A DNA stretch of 64,000 bases from assembly GCF_030386795.1 (NCBI RefSeq), contig NZ_JANUQM010000004.1:333530-397529 (forward strand). Reading direction: 5' to 3'. The notes beneath the pieces were generated by a model. That model did no database searches. It was not told where the DNA came from and was given only the letters and a program-made list of their open reading frames with translations. Source of the DNA: Streptomyces sp. S.PNR 29. Its GTDB lineage: Bacteria > Actinomycetota > Actinomycetes > Streptomycetales > Streptomycetaceae. A program made the position numbers and the translations under genes. Below, in pieces: positions 46,178-55,877 of this stretch. Every line of letters begins with the position of its first letter. Position 1 is the stretch's first letter.

Positions 46178-47373
46178 GGTGCGCTCCCTGAGGACGGTAC
46201 GGGCAGTCGGACCGTCACCGTCGTCCCGTCGCCCGGCGCGCTGCGCACCAGGGCGATACCGTCGGCCTCCGCGACCCGGGCGCGCAGCCCCGCCAGACCG
46301 TACCCGCCCGACACGGCACCCGGCTCGAAGCCGCGGCCGTCGTCCCGTACGCACACGGTGAGCGTCTCCTCGGTGTACGTCAGCGTGATCCCGACCGCAG
46401 CCGAACTCCCCGCGTGCTTGCGGGCGTTCGCCAGGGCCTCCTGGCAGACCCGCAGGGCGACCACCTCCGGACCGGCGGGCAGGGGCCGTACCGGACCGGT
46501 CACCTCCAGGGCGGCGTCATGGCGGGCGGCCAGCCGGCCCAGGGCGTCCGGGAGCGAGGCGCCGTCCAGATCGGCGGGCGCGGCACCGGCGACCAGGGCG
46601 CGGGCCTCGGCGAGGTTCTGCCGGGCCGTCTCGTCCATCAGCCGCAGATGACGGCGGGCCTGCGGCACGTCATGGCCGAGCTCCGCCTCCACGGCCTGGA
46701 TCAGCATCAGCAGGCTGGTGAAACCCTGCGCCAGCGTGTCATGGATCTCCCGCGCGAGCCGCTCCCGCTCCGCGAGCGCGCCGTGCGCCGCCGACAACCG
46801 CGAGATCTCGTGCCGGCTCGCGTCCAGCTCCGCGATCAGCGCCGCCCGCTCCTGGCTCTGCTCGATGATCCTGATGATCCAGGTGCCGACGGCCACCGAG
46901 AACACGAAGGTCACCACGGCGAACAGACCGTTGAAGAAGACGTCCTGATCACTGGGCCACCACAGCAGCGCCCAGCCCACCACGGGTACGAGGCTGAGGA
47001 CGGCCACGGCCACCAGCGCCTGCCGCACCCGCAGCGTCATGAAGCACTGGGGGACCAGCGCGAAGGTCATCAGCCGGGTCTCGCCCACGAGGACCGCCGA
47101 CGGCAGGAAGAGCGACATCGCCGCCACGAGATAGCCGAGGACCCGCCGCGCGTCGGGCGGGTCCTCCCGCAGCAGGGGGCGCCCCACCCACACGAACAGC
47201 GGGATCAGCGGCACCAGCAGCCCCGCCGCGACCGCGCGGACCGGCCACCCCGGCTGCCCGGCGCCGAGCACGAACACCAGGGTGGCCAGCCAGATGAGCG
47301 CGAAATACGTGTCCCAGAGCCGGAACGACCGGTCCCAGGTGTACGCGCCCACGGCCCCGGCCGCACCGGTCAT
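46174..47373 (-). CDS. DesK-type sensor histidine kinase
   Basis: A 399-residue kinase with about five membrane helices in the first 170 residues, then a HisKA_3 dimerisation domain with the phosphorylated His211 in LAREIHDTLAQGF and a HATPase domain (RDDGRGFEPG, GGYGLAGLRARV). Little lies outside the membrane, so the signal is probably sensed in the lipid or from the adjacent ABC transporter. The stop overlaps the regulator start, and the start overlaps the permease stop, both as ATGA. Confidence 0.94.
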   Translation of the reverse strand: MTGAAGAVGAYTWDRSFRLWDTYFALIWLATLVFVLGAGQPGWPVRAVAAGLLVPLIPLFVWVGRPLLREDPPDARRVLGYLVAAMSLFLPSAVLVGETRLMTFALVPQCFMTLRVRQALVAVAVLSLVPVVGWALLWWPSDQDVFFNGLFAVVTFVFSVAVGTWIIRIIEQSQERAALIAELDASRHEISRLSAAHGALAERERLAREIHDTLAQGFTSLLMLIQAVEAELGHDVPQARRHLRLMDETARQNLAEARALVAGAAPADLDGASLPDALGRLAARHDAALEVTGPVRPLPAGPEVVALRVCQEALANARKHAGSSAAVGITLTYTEETLTVCVRDDGRGFEPGAVSGGYGLAGLRARVAEADGIALVRSAPGDGTTVTVRLPVPSSGSAP

Positions 47374-48215
47374 CCGTCGCGCCGGTTCTTCCAGCGGAAG
47401 GTCAGCAGACACAGCAGCAATCCTCCGGCGCACCACGCCCCCAGCACCAGGGCGACGCGTCCGAACTCCCAGCCTCCGGCCTGCTCCAGCACCTGCGCCG
47501 ACTCCGGCAGGAACACGCCGCGCAGCCCCTGGCACATCCACTTCAGCGGGAACAGCGCGCCGATGTTCAGCATCCAGTCCGGGATGGTGCCGATGGAGAT
47601 GTACACACCGGAGATGAACTGCAGGACGAGGAACGGCAGGACGACCACCGAGGACGCGCTCTTGCCGGACTTCGGGACCGAGCTGATCGCGATGCCGAGC
47701 AGCGCGCACGCCGTCATGCCGAGGACGAAGACCCAGGCCAGGCCGAACCACCGGCCCGCGTCCGAGGGAAGGCCGACGTCGTACAGGGTCGTGCCGACCA
47801 GCAGCAGGATCGCCGTCTCCAGCAGACCGGTGACCAGAACCAGCCAGATCTTGCCGAGGAAGTACGCCGCCGGCGGCATCGGCGTGCCGCGCAGCCGGCG
47901 CAGCACCTTCTCGTCCCGCTCGATCGCGATCGAGACGCCGAGGGACTGGAAACTCGTCGACATGATGCCGGCGGCCATCATCGCCGGAACGTACAGCTGC
48001 GAGGCGGTGACGCCCGCGCCCTCCACGTCGTCGCTGAAGATCGAGGCGAACAGGAACAGGAAGACCACCGGGAAGGCGAAGGTGAACACCACCTGGTCGC
48101 GCTGCCGGAAGAACTGCCGCAGCTCCAGCGCGCCCCGCCGCACCCCGAGCCCCCAAGCCCCCGGAAGCCGCACATCGGTCGTCCCGCGGGACTCCCGCAC
48201 GACGGTCGTGGTCAT
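47370..48215 (-). CDS. ABC-2 type exporter permease
   Basis: A 281-residue ABC-2 membrane subunit with six helices: a cytosolic N-terminus with RRGALELRQFFRQRDQ, the first helix VVFTFAFPVVFLFLFASIF, and the family region IPDWMLNIGALFPLKWMCQGLRGVF near the C-terminus. It forms the export path with the ATPase encoded just upstream and is co-translated with both neighbours. The cargo is probably a drug, lipid or peptide. Confidence 0.93.
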   Translation of the reverse strand: MTTTVVRESRGTTDVRLPGAWGLGVRRGALELRQFFRQRDQVVFTFAFPVVFLFLFASIFSDDVEGAGVTASQLYVPAMMAAGIMSTSFQSLGVSIAIERDEKVLRRLRGTPMPPAAYFLGKIWLVLVTGLLETAILLLVGTTLYDVGLPSDAGRWFGLAWVFVLGMTACALLGIAISSVPKSGKSASSVVVLPFLVLQFISGVYISIGTIPDWMLNIGALFPLKWMCQGLRGVFLPESAQVLEQAGGWEFGRVALVLGAWCAGGLLLCLLTFRWKNRRDG

Positions 48216-49078
48216 CGCGCCTCCTCCTGTCCGGTCAGCCGGAGGTAGACGTCCTCCAGCGTGGGGCGGCTCACCCTGAGGCCCGGGATCTCGCCGTCGA
48301 AGCGGCGCATGAGCTCGGCGACCGTCAGGGTGGGAGTCGTCGTGCGCTCCGCGCGTGGGGCACCGTCCGGCTCGGTCCACTCGACGGTGGCCTCGGTGCC
48401 GTACCGCTCCCTCAGGGCGGCCGGCTCGCCCTCCGCGACGACCCGGCCCCGGGCGACGATCGCCAGCCGGTGCGCGAGCGCCTCCGCCTCCTCCAGGTAG
48501 TGCGTGGTCAGCACGATGGTCGTGCCCTCGTCGGCCAGGGTGCGGATCAGGCCCCAGAACTGGCGCCGGGCCGCCGGGTCGAAGCCGGTCGTCGGCTCGT
48601 CCAGGAGCAGCAGGTCGGGGCCGCCGATCACCCCGAGGGCGACATCGAGCCGCCGGCGCTGCCCGCCCGAGAGCGCCTTGATCCGGCTGTCCGCCTTCCC
48701 CTCCAGGCCCACCAGGGCGATCACCTCCTCCGGGGCCCGGGGCCTCGGGTAGTAGCGGGCGAAGTGCCGGACGGTCTCGCGGACCGTCAACTCGGCGGGC
48801 GCGGACTCGTCCTGCCAGACGATGCCGACACGCGAGCGCCACGCGCGCGTGCCGGTCTCCGGGTCCGCACCGAGCACGGACACCTCACCCGCGTCCCGCG
48901 TCCGGTTGCCCTGCAGGATCTCCACCGTGGTGCTCTTGCCCGCCCCGTTGGGGCCCAGCAGGCCGAACACCTCGCCCCGCCGGATGCCGAGATCGATGCC
49001 GTCGACCGCGGTCACGTCCCCGTACTGCTTGCGCAGCCCCCGTACGTCCACCGCGAGATCGTTCGCGTGTGCTGTCAT
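48212..49078 (-). CDS. ABC exporter ATP-binding protein (DrrA-like)
   Basis: A 288-residue ATPase: Walker A GPNGAGKST (42-50), a Q-loop in VWQDES, signature LSGGQ (135-139), Walker B LLLLDEPT, an H-loop in TTHYLEEAE and a C-terminal DUF4162-type segment. It is the first gene of a four-gene unit (ATPase, permease, kinase, regulator) in which every stop overlaps the next start. Such units often give resistance to a compound that the sensor detects directly or through the transporter. The ATG at 49078 fits the family; an in-frame longer version has no ribosome site. Confidence 0.95.
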   Translation of the reverse strand: MTAHANDLAVDVRGLRKQYGDVTAVDGIDLGIRRGEVFGLLGPNGAGKSTTVEILQGNRTRDAGEVSVLGADPETGTRAWRSRVGIVWQDESAPAELTVRETVRHFARYYPRPRAPEEVIALVGLEGKADSRIKALSGGQRRRLDVALGVIGGPDLLLLDEPTTGFDPAARRQFWGLIRTLADEGTTIVLTTHYLEEAEALAHRLAIVARGRVVAEGEPAALRERYGTEATVEWTEPDGAPRAERTTTPTLTVAELMRRFDGEIPGLRVSRPTLEDVYLRLTGQEEAR

Positions 49079-49098
49079 GGTTCGAGCGTCGGCCGGAA

Positions 49099-49110
49099 CC
49101 GAACGTTCGG
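49099..49110. promoter_or_regulatory. 12-bp perfect palindrome in the exporter promoter region
   Basis: CCGAACGTTCGG lies 20 bases before the ATPase start. It is one of two operator-like palindromes in the 143-bp divergent region with the VKOR gene. Confidence 0.5.
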
Positions 49111-49133
49111 GGACGACCACACGTACTTCCTTA

Positions 49134-49153
49134 TGTCCACTGAACGGTGGACA
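49134..49153. promoter_or_regulatory. Inverted heptamer repeat, candidate NarL-type operator
   Basis: TGTCCAC (49134-49140) and GTGGACA (49147-49153) are perfect inverse copies six bases apart. NarL-family regulators often bind inverted heptamers, and the operon below encodes one, so autoregulation is a reasonable inference. The site is equally placed to control the divergent VKOR gene. Confidence 0.5.
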
Positions 49154-49221
49154 CGCGCGCGCGTGCGGCACAATGGGCCTGCACGAAGCAGATCCGACCC
49201 TCTAGTGACGGAATCGGCGTG

Positions 49222-49890
49222 ATGAGCAAGACGACAGTCAAGGACGTCTCCACGGAGCCTGAGCCCGAGCATTCGACGGAGCGCACGGCCGCCGCATCCC
49301 GTGCCGAGGGCGGAAGCCGGGCCTTCGCCCTGCTGCTGGTCATCACCGGAGCGGCCGGGCTGCTCGCCGCGTGGGTCATCACGATCGACAAGTTCAAGCT
49401 GCTGGAGGCCAAGGTCGAGGGGAAGACCTTCGTCCCGGGCTGCAGCCTGAACCCCATCGTGTCCTGCGGCAGCGTCATGGAGAGCAAGCAGGCCGCCGTC
49501 TTCGGGTTCCCCAATCCGATGCTCGGCCTCGTCGCCTACGGCATCGTCATCTGCGTCGGCATGAGCCTGCTGGCCCGCGCCCGCTTCCCGCGCTGGTACT
49601 GGCTCACCTTCAACGCGGGCTGCCTGTTCGGCGTCGGCTTCTGCGCCTGGCTGATGTTCCAGTCCCTGTACCGGATCAACGCACTGTGCCTGTGGTGCTG
49701 CCTGGCCTGGGTCGCGACGATCATCATGTTCTGGTACGTGACCTCGTTCAACGTCCGCAAGGGCTTCCTGCCCGCACCCGGCTGGCTGAAGGGCTTCTTC
49801 GGCGAGTTCACCTGGGTGCTGCCGGTCCTGCACATCGGCATCATCGGCATGCTGATCCTCACCCGCTGGTGGGACTTCTGGACCGGCTGA
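49222..49890 (+). CDS. Vitamin K epoxide reductase (VKOR) family protein
   Basis: A 222-residue four- to five-helix membrane protein. The loop cysteines C74 and C82 (GCSLNPIVSCGSV) and the redox motif CLWC (C156, C159) with an extra C160 are present, as required for electron transfer from exported thiol oxidases to quinone. Bacterial VKOR replaces DsbB in actinobacteria. It lacks a fused thioredoxin domain and no DsbA partner is adjacent. The ATG at 49222 is preceded by an in-frame GTG at 49219. The stop is 44 bases before rarA. Confidence 0.93.
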   Translation: MSKTTVKDVSTEPEPEHSTERTAAASRAEGGSRAFALLLVITGAAGLLAAWVITIDKFKLLEAKVEGKTFVPGCSLNPIVSCGSVMESKQAAVFGFPNPMLGLVAYGIVICVGMSLLARARFPRWYWLTFNAGCLFGVGFCAWLMFQSLYRINALCLWCCLAWVATIIMFWYVTSFNVRKGFLPAPGWLKGFFGEFTWVLPVLHIGIIGMLILTRWWDFWTG

Positions 49891-49904
49891 CGCCGATCAC
49901 CGCG

Positions 49905-49927
49905 TTGTCAGTGCGGTGATTTAGGGT
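49905..49927 (+). promoter_or_regulatory. RecA-NDp / PafBC-type DNA-damage promoter of rarA
   Basis: TTGTCAGTG (49905-49913), eight bases, then TAGGGT (49922-49927) match TTGTCRGTG-N8-TAnnnT exactly, as does the site before ruvC. The -10 lies seven bases before the GTG at 49935, so the rarA mRNA is probably leaderless. Confidence 0.8.
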
Positions 49928-49934
49928 TTCCAGC

Positions 49935-51290
49935 GTGGAGCCCGACCTGTTCACCGCCGCCGCAGAAGAACGCCAGGAGAAGGACCCGACCAGCAGCCCC
50001 CTGGCCGTGCGGATGCGCCCGCGCACTCTCGACGAGGTCGTGGGCCAGCGGCATCTGCTGAAGCCCGGCTCGCCCCTGCGCAGACTGGTCGGCGAGGGGG
50101 CGAACGGCCCGGCGGGACCGTCCTCGGTGATCCTCTGGGGCCCGCCCGGCACCGGCAAGACCACCCTGGCGTACGTCGTCTCCAAGGCCACCAACAAGCG
50201 CTTCGTCGAACTGTCGGCGATCACCGCGGGCGTCAAGGAGGTCCGCACGGTCATCGACGGCGCCCGTCGCGCCTCCGGGGGATACGGCAAGGAGACCGTC
50301 CTCTTCCTCGACGAGATCCACCGCTTCAGCAAGGCCCAGCAGGACTCCCTGCTCCCGGCCGTCGAGAACCGCTGGGTGACGCTGATCGCCGCGACGACCG
50401 AGAACCCGTACTTCTCGGTGATCTCGCCCCTGCTGTCCCGCTCGCTGCTGCTGACCCTCGAACCCCTCACGGACGACGACGTGCGCGGCCTGATCCACCG
50501 CGCCCTGACCGAGGAGCGCGGTCTGGGCGGCGCCGTCACCCTCCCCGAGGACACCGAGAGCCACCTGCTGCGCATCGCCGGCGGCGACGCCCGCCGCGCC
50601 CTGACCGCCCTGGAGGCCGCCGCCGGAGCCGCGCTCGACAAGGGCGAGACGGAGATCGGCCTGACGACCCTGGAGGAGACGGTCGACCGGGCCGCCGTGA
50701 AGTACGACCGGGACGGCGACCAGCACTACGACGTCGCCAGCGCCCTGATCAAGTCCATCCGCGGCTCCGACGTCGACGCCGCCCTGCACTACCTGGCCCG
50801 GATGATCGAGGCCGGCGAGGACCCCCGCTTCATCGCCCGCCGCCTGATGATCTCCGCCAGCGAGGACATCGGCCTCGCCGACCCGAACGCCCTCTCCATA
50901 GCGGTGGCCGCCGCCCAGGCCGTCGCCATGATCGGCTTCCCGGAGGCCGCGCTCACCCTGAGCCACGCCACCATCGCCCTCGCCCTGGCCCCCAAGTCCA
51001 ATTCCGCGACCACCGCGATCGGCGCCGCCCTGGACGACGTACGCAAGGGATTGGCTGGGCCGGTACCGGCCCACCTGCGCGACAGCCACTACAAGGGCGC
51101 GGGCAAGCTCGGTCACGGGCAGGGGTACGTCTACCCGCACGACCTGCCCGAAGGCATCGCCGCCCAGCAGTACGCGCCGGACGCGATCAAGGAGCGGGAG
51201 TACTACACCCCGACCCGGCACGGTGCCGAGGCGCGGTACGCGGACGCGGTGGAGTGGACCAGGAAGCACCTCGGTCGCAAGCGGTCCTGA
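49935..51290 (+). CDS. rarA: Replication-associated recombination protein RarA (MgsA)
   Basis: A 451-residue AAA+ protein of the RarA/WRNIP1 family, acting at stalled replication forks. Walker A is GPPGTGKTT (69-77), Walker B is LFLDEIHRF, sensor 1 is in [11 protein letters not shown], and the C-terminal part ([20 protein letters not shown] and the YVYPHDLP segment) is the RarA-specific tetramer and DNA-clamp region. The GTG at 49935 has no ribosome site and is preceded closely by the damage promoter. The rpsD promoter lies at its 3' end. Confidence 0.95.
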   Translation: MEPDLFTAAAEERQEKDPTSSPLAVRMRPRTLDEVVGQRHLLKPGSPLRRLVGEGANGPAGPSSVILWGPPGTGKTTLAYVVSKATNKRFVELSAITAGVKEVRTVIDGARRASGGYGKETVLFLDEIHRFSKAQQDSLLPAVENRWVTLIAATTENPYFSVISPLLSRSLLLTLEPLTDDDVRGLIHRALTEERGLGGAVTLPEDTESHLLRIAGGDARRALTALEAAAGAALDKGETEIGLTTLEETVDRAAVKYDRDGDQHYDVASALIKSIRGSDVDAALHYLARMIEAGEDPRFIARRLMISASEDIGLADPNALSIAVAAAQAVAMIGFPEAALTLSHATIALALAPKSNSATTAIGAALDDVRKGLAGPVPAHLRDSHYKGAGKLGHGQGYVYPHDLPEGIAAQQYAPDAIKEREYYTPTRHGAEARYADAVEWTRKHLGRKRS

Positions 51291-51298
51291 GCACGCGG

Positions 51299-51593
51299 TA
51301 GACTCGCTCGGAGTGCTGAGTCCTGTGCAGTCAGAGCAGGAGAGTCAGCCGGAGACCCAGTCCCTCCCGGACTGACTCCAGGAGCGTCGCGCACCGTCGA
51401 ACGGTGTCGCGGGCAGCCCACCACCACCCGGAGCCCCGGGAACGGTCGGTGGGCCACTCGCGTGCTGCACGTATGTGCCCAGACCAGGGAAGCGGCTGCC
51501 CGGCAGGTCCCCGTGAGGACCCGGCGGGATTCCCCGGCTGCGGATGCGACCTCCCTCAACCCTGACAAGCCGACACCAGGAAATGAGAGAAAA
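51299..51593 (+). promoter_or_regulatory. rpsD promoter and long structured leader
   Basis: A -10-like TAGACT (51299-51304; poor -35 TCGCAA 18 bases upstream) begins about 290 bases before the rpsD GTG, so the leader is roughly 280 bases, with no open gene in it. It contains a hairpin in which 51342-51352 pairs with 51367-51378 (11 bp with a bulged A, 14-base loop), and further GC-rich stems downstream. S4 represses its own synthesis in other bacteria by binding its leader RNA, so this could be an autoregulatory site. That role is inference. Confidence 0.5.
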
Positions 51594-52208
51594 GTGGCGA
51601 ACCAGTCCCGCCCCAAGGTCAAGAAGTCGCGTGCCCTCGGCATCGCGCTGACCCCGAAGGCCGTCAAGTACTTCGAGGCCCGCCCCTACCCGCCGGGTGA
51701 GCACGGCCGCGGCCGCAAGCAGAACTCGGACTACAAGGTCCGTCTGCTGGAGAAGCAGCGCCTGCGCGCTCAGTACGACATCTCCGAGCGCCAGCTGGTC
51801 CGCGCCTACGAGCGCGCGTCCAAGGTCCAGGGCAAGACCGGTGAGGCCCTGATCGTGGAGCTGGAGAAGCGCCTCGACGCGCTGGTCCTGCGTTCGGGCA
51901 TCGCCCGCACGATCTACCAGGCCCGCCAGATGGTCGTCCACGGACACATCCAGGTCAACGGCAAGAAGGTCGACAAGCCGTCGTTCGTCGTCCGTCCCGA
52001 CGACGTGGTGCAGGTCCGCGACCGCAGCAAGGACAAGACGCTCTTCCAGATCGCCCGCGAGGGTGGCTTCGCCCCCGACGGCGAGACCCCGCGCTACCTG
52101 CAGGTGAACCTCAAGGCCCTGGCGTTCCGCCTGGACCGCGAGCCGAACCGCAAGGAGATCCCGGTGATCTGCGACGAGCAGCTCGTCGTCGAGTACTACG
52201 CCCGCTGA
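51594..52208 (+). CDS. rpsD: Small ribosomal subunit protein uS4
   Basis: The 204-residue primary rRNA-binding protein nucleates assembly of the 30S 5' domain. It is the cysteine-free form: the N-terminal zinc-binding cysteines of many S4 proteins are replaced (SRALGIALTPKAVKYFEARPYPPGEHG). The S4 RNA-binding domain (LDALVLRSGIARTIYQARQM, VHGHIQVNGKKVD) is intact. The GTG at 51594 is preceded by a GAGAG stretch. The gene is alone and not in the alpha operon, which is usual for actinobacteria. Confidence 0.97.
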   Translation: MANQSRPKVKKSRALGIALTPKAVKYFEARPYPPGEHGRGRKQNSDYKVRLLEKQRLRAQYDISERQLVRAYERASKVQGKTGEALIVELEKRLDALVLRSGIARTIYQARQMVVHGHIQVNGKKVDKPSFVVRPDDVVQVRDRSKDKTLFQIAREGGFAPDGETPRYLQVNLKALAFRLDREPNRKEIPVICDEQLVVEYYAR

Positions 52209-52231
52209 CCCCAGCCGGGCCGCAGTACCCC

Positions 52232-52280
52232 AGCCCGCCGTCCCGTCCGCCCGCTTCGGGCGGGCGAGCCGGCGGGCTTT
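52232..52280 (+). terminator. Nested hairpin terminator after rpsD
   Basis: An outer stem (52232-52240 with 52270-52278) encloses an inner 7-bp hairpin (52247-52253 with 52257-52263), followed by TTT. It lies 23 bases after the rpsD stop. Confidence 0.85.
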
Positions 52281-52362
52281 CGCGATTCCGCTGTGCCCGA
52301 CGCTAATCCGGTACGGAGCGCCACCCCCGGCGCGATAGGCTCGGTGGCACGACTTTCTCGAT

Positions 52363-52394
52363 GTTCAGGCAATTGTTCAGGCACGTTTCAGGGA
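52363..52394 (+). repeat. Direct repeats in the leader of the alaS operon
   Basis: GTTCAGGCA occurs at 52363-52371 and 52375-52383, and a third, weaker copy (TTTCAGGGA) at 52386-52394, so the spacing is 11-12 bases, one helical turn. A -10-like TAGGCT lies at 52336-52341. The repeats sit between promoter and first start codon and may bind a regulator. Confidence 0.5.
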
Positions 52395-52407
52395 GCGGGT
52401 GCATCCA

Positions 52408-52845
52408 GTGTCCGGTGGAGAGGTGGCCGGAATCCTGGTGGCCGTCTTCTGGGCGATCCTGGTCTCCTTCCTCGCCGTCGCGCTGGCGAGGCTGGCCCAG
52501 ACGCTCAGGGCGACCACCAAGCTCGTGGCGGACGTGACCGACCAGGCCGTCCCGCTGCTGGCCGACGCCTCCGCGGCGGTGCGCTCCGCGCAGACCCAGA
52601 TCGACCGGGTCGACGCGATCGCCTCCGACGTCCAGGAGGTCACGTCGAACGCCTCCGCACTGTCGACCACCGTCGCCTCCACCTTCGGTGGCCCCCTGGT
52701 CAAGGTCGCCGCCTTCGGTTACGGCGTGCGCCGGGCCCTGAGCGGGAACCGGGAGGACGTGTCCGCCAAGACGGCGAGGCGCACCGTGATCGTGGGCCGC
52801 ACCGTGCCGGCCGCGCGGCGGGTGAAGCGGAAGAAGAAGGACTAG
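52408..52845 (+). CDS. DUF948 membrane-anchored protein
   Basis: A 145-residue protein with one N-terminal membrane helix (VAGILVAVFWAILVSFLAVALARL) and a helical domain with heptad-like spacing (TTKLVADVTDQAVPLLADASAAVRSAQTQIDRVD), then a basic C-terminus (RRVKRKKKD). This is the DUF948 family, thought to organise on the membrane by coiled coil; function unknown. A GTG at 52408 gives the conserved start VSGGEVAG; an in-frame GTG at 52399 lies closer to the GGGAG site. It starts the operon that runs to alaS and beyond. Confidence 0.85.
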   Translation: MSGGEVAGILVAVFWAILVSFLAVALARLAQTLRATTKLVADVTDQAVPLLADASAAVRSAQTQIDRVDAIASDVQEVTSNASALSTTVASTFGGPLVKVAAFGYGVRRALSGNREDVSAKTARRTVIVGRTVPAARRVKRKKKD

Positions 52846-52848
52846 CGA

Positions 52849-53208
52849 ATGTTCCGCCGTACGTTCTGGTTCACCACAGGTGTAGCCGCCGGTGTGTGGG
52901 CCACCACCAAGGTCAACCGCAAGCTGAGGCAGCTGACCCCCGAGCACCTCGCCACGCAGGCGGCGAACAAGGCGATCGAGGCCGGCCACCGCCTGAAGGA
53001 CCGCGCGGTCGGCTTCGCGCTCGACGTCCGCGACAACATGGCCCAGCGCGAGGCCGAACTGGGCGACGCGCTCGGGCTCAACGCCCCCGTCGACCCCGAA
53101 CTGCCCGCACCCAGGCGGTACGCCGCCATCGAGAACCGCAACAGCCCGAAGTACGTCGACGGCTCGACGTACCAGACGTACTCGTACAACCGGAATGAGG
53201 ACCACTGA
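52849..53208 (+). CDS. Small DUF6167-like protein
   Basis: A 119-residue protein with a hydrophobic N-terminal helix ([18 protein letters not shown]) and an amphipathic helical middle ([38 protein letters not shown]), then a polar end rich in Tyr and Asn. It is conserved between DUF948 and alaS in streptomycetes; no function is known. The start is three bases after the DUF948 stop, and its stop overlaps the alaS start by one base. Confidence 0.85.
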   Translation: MFRRTFWFTTGVAAGVWATTKVNRKLRQLTPEHLATQAANKAIEAGHRLKDRAVGFALDVRDNMAQREAELGDALGLNAPVDPELPAPRRYAAIENRNSPKYVDGSTYQTYSYNRNEDH

Positions 53209-55877
53209 TGGAGTCGGCTGAGATCCGCCGCCGCTGGTTGAGCTTCTTCGAGGAGCGCGGTCACACCGTCGTCCCTTCGGCGTCGCTCATCGCGGACGAC
53301 CCGACTCTGCTGCTCGTCCCGGCCGGCATGGTGCCCTTCAAGCCCTACTTCCTGGGCGAGGTGAAGCCGCCGTTCGCGCGCGCCACGAGCGTGCAGAAGT
53401 GCGTCCGCACGCCCGACATCGAAGAGGTCGGCAAGACCACGCGGCACGGCACGTTCTTCCAGATGTGCGGCAACTTCTCCTTCGGTGACTACTTCAAGGA
53501 AGGCGCCATCAAGCTCGCCTGGGAGCTGCTCACCACGCCCCAGGACAAGGGCGGTTACGGCCTCGACCCCGAGCGTCTGTGGATCACCGTCTACAAGGAC
53601 GACGACGAGGCCGAGCGCATCTGGCACGAGGTCGTCGGCGTGCCCAAGGAGCGCATCCAGCGCCTGGGCAAGAAGGACAACTACTGGGACATGGGCGTCC
53701 CCGGCCCCTGCGGCCCCTGCTCCGAGATCAACTACGACCGCGGCCCCGAGTTCGGCGCCGAGGGCGGCCCCGCCGTCAACGACGAGCGGTACGTGGAGAT
53801 CTGGAACCTCGTCTTCATGCAGTACGAGCGGGGTGAGGGACCGGGCAAGGACTACCCGATCCTCGGCGACCTGCCGAGCAAGAACATCGACACCGGCCTC
53901 GGCCTTGAGCGGCTCGCCATGATTCTGCAGGGCGTGCAGAACATGTACGAGATCGACACCTCCATGGCCGTCATCGACAAGGCCACCGAGCTGACCGGCG
54001 TCCGCTACGGCGACGCCCACGCCTCGGACATCTCCCTGCGCGTGGTCACCGACCACATGCGCACCGCCACGATGCTCATCGGCGACGGCGTGACGCCGGG
54101 CAACGAGGGCCGCGGCTACGTGCTGCGCCGCATCATGCGCCGTGCCATCCGCAACATGCGCCTGCTCGGCGCCACCGGCCCGGTCGTCAAGGACCTGGTC
54201 GACGTCGTCATCGGCATGATGGGCCAGCAGTACCCCGAGCTCATCACCGACCGCGAGCGCATCGAGAAGGTCGCCCTCGCCGAGGAGAACGCCTTCCTCA
54301 AGACGCTGAAGGCCGGCACCAACATCCTCGACACGGCCGTCAGCGACACCAAGGCCGCCGGCTCCACGGTCCTGCCCGGCGACAAGGCCTTCCTGCTCCA
54401 CGACACCTGGGGCTTCCCGATCGACCTCACCCTGGAGATGGCCGCCGAGCAGGGCCTCTCCGTGGACGAGGAGGGCTTCCGCCGCCTGATGAAGGAGCAG
54501 CGGGAGCGCGCCAAGGCCGACGCCCAGGCCAAGAAGACCGGCCACGCCGACCTCGGTGCCTACCGCGAGATCGCCGACCGGGCCGGCGCCACCGACTTCA
54601 TCGGCTACACCGACACCGACGGCGAGTCCACGGTCGTCGGCATCCTCGTCGACGGCGTCTCCTCTCCGGCCGCCACCGAGGGCGACGAGGTCGAGATCGT
54701 CCTCGACCGCACGCCCTTCTACGCCGAGGGCGGCGGTCAGATCGGCGACACCGGCCGCATCAAGGCCGACTCCGGTGCCGTCATCGAGGTGCGCGACTGC
54801 CAGAAGCCGGTCCCGGGCGTGTACGTCCACAAGGGCGTCGTCCAGGTCGGCGAGGTCACCGTCGGCGCCAAGGCCCACGCCTCCATCGACGCCCGCCGCC
54901 GCAAGGCCATCGCCCGCGCCCACTCGGCCACCCACCTCACGCACCAGGCCCTGCGCGACGCCCTCGGCCCGACGGCCGCCCAGGCCGGTTCCGAGAACCA
55001 GCCCGGCCGATTCCGCTTCGACTTCGGATCGCCCTCCGCCGTCCCGACGGCCGTGATGACCGATGTCGAGCAGAAGATCAACGAGGTGCTCGCCCGCGAC
55101 CTGGACGTGCGCGCCGACGTCATGGGCATCGACGAGGCCAAGAAGCAGGGCGCCATCGCCGAGTTCGGCGAGAAGTACGGCGACCGGGTCCGCGTCGTGA
55201 CCATCGGCGACTTCTCCAAGGAGCTGTGCGGCGGCACGCACGTGCACAACACCGCCCAGCTGGGCCTGGTGAAGCTGCTCGGCGAGTCGTCCATCGGCTC
55301 GGGTGTCCGCCGTATCGAGGCTCTCGTCGGGGTGGACGCCTACAACTTCCTCGCCCGTGAGCACACGGTGGTCAACCAGCTCACCGAGCTGCTCAAGGGC
55401 CGCGCGGAGGAGCTGCCGGAGAAGGTCTCCGCCATGCTCGGCAAGCTGAAGGACGCCGAGAAGGAGATCGAGAAGTTCCGCGCCGAGAAGGTGCTCCAGG
55501 CCGCCGCCGGTCTCGCCGAGTCCGCCAAGGACGTGCGAGGCGTCGCCCTGGTCTCCGGCCAGGTCCCGGACGGCACCACCGCCGACGACCTGCGCAAGCT
55601 GGTCCTCGACGTACGCGGCCGCATCCAGGGCGGACGGGCCGCTGTCGTGGCCCTGTTCACGACCGTCAACGGCAAGCCGCTGACGGTCATCGCCACCAAC
55701 GAGGCCGCCCGCGAGCGCGGTCTGAAGGCCGGTGACCTGGTCCGTACGGCCGCCAAGACCCTCGGCGGCGGCGGTGGCGGCAAGCCGGACGTCGCTCAGG
55801 GCGGTGGCCAGAACCCGGCCGCCATCGGCGAGGCCATCGACGCCGTCGAGCGGCTCGTGGCGGAAACGGCCAAGTGA
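53208..55877 (+). CDS. alaS: Alanyl-tRNA synthetase
   Basis: The 889-residue class II enzyme charges tRNA-Ala. It has the catalytic domain (starting [23 protein letters not shown]), the tRNA-recognition domain, the editing domain with the metal-binding [11 protein letters not shown] and [13 protein letters not shown] motifs, and a C-terminal oligomerisation domain (from about residue 735). The ATG shares its first base with the upstream stop. ruvX starts at its stop, so alaS is part of a six-gene stretch that also includes mltG and aroE. The gene has no T-box. Confidence 0.97.
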   Translation: MESAEIRRRWLSFFEERGHTVVPSASLIADDPTLLLVPAGMVPFKPYFLGEVKPPFARATSVQKCVRTPDIEEVGKTTRHGTFFQMCGNFSFGDYFKEGAIKLAWELLTTPQDKGGYGLDPERLWITVYKDDDEAERIWHEVVGVPKERIQRLGKKDNYWDMGVPGPCGPCSEINYDRGPEFGAEGGPAVNDERYVEIWNLVFMQYERGEGPGKDYPILGDLPSKNIDTGLGLERLAMILQGVQNMYEIDTSMAVIDKATELTGVRYGDAHASDISLRVVTDHMRTATMLIGDGVTPGNEGRGYVLRRIMRRAIRNMRLLGATGPVVKDLVDVVIGMMGQQYPELITDRERIEKVALAEENAFLKTLKAGTNILDTAVSDTKAAGSTVLPGDKAFLLHDTWGFPIDLTLEMAAEQGLSVDEEGFRRLMKEQRERAKADAQAKKTGHADLGAYREIADRAGATDFIGYTDTDGESTVVGILVDGVSSPAATEGDEVEIVLDRTPFYAEGGGQIGDTGRIKADSGAVIEVRDCQKPVPGVYVHKGVVQVGEVTVGAKAHASIDARRRKAIARAHSATHLTHQALRDALGPTAAQAGSENQPGRFRFDFGSPSAVPTAVMTDVEQKINEVLARDLDVRADVMGIDEAKKQGAIAEFGEKYGDRVRVVTIGDFSKELCGGTHVHNTAQLGLVKLLGESSIGSGVRRIEALVGVDAYNFLAREHTVVNQLTELLKGRAEELPEKVSAMLGKLKDAEKEIEKFRAEKVLQAAAGLAESAKDVRGVALVSGQVPDGTTADDLRKLVLDVRGRIQGGRAAVVALFTTVNGKPLTVIATNEAARERGLKAGDLVRTAAKTLGGGGGGKPDVAQGGGQNPAAIGEAIDAVERLVAETAK

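Noticed and set aside
52842..55364. An 840-codon open frame on the minus strand opposite alaS (and similar ones opposite thrS, the PL26-type gene, secDF, relA)
   Set aside because: Long antisense frames are expected when third positions are almost all G or C. They lack ribosome sites and their amino-acid composition is that of a shadow.
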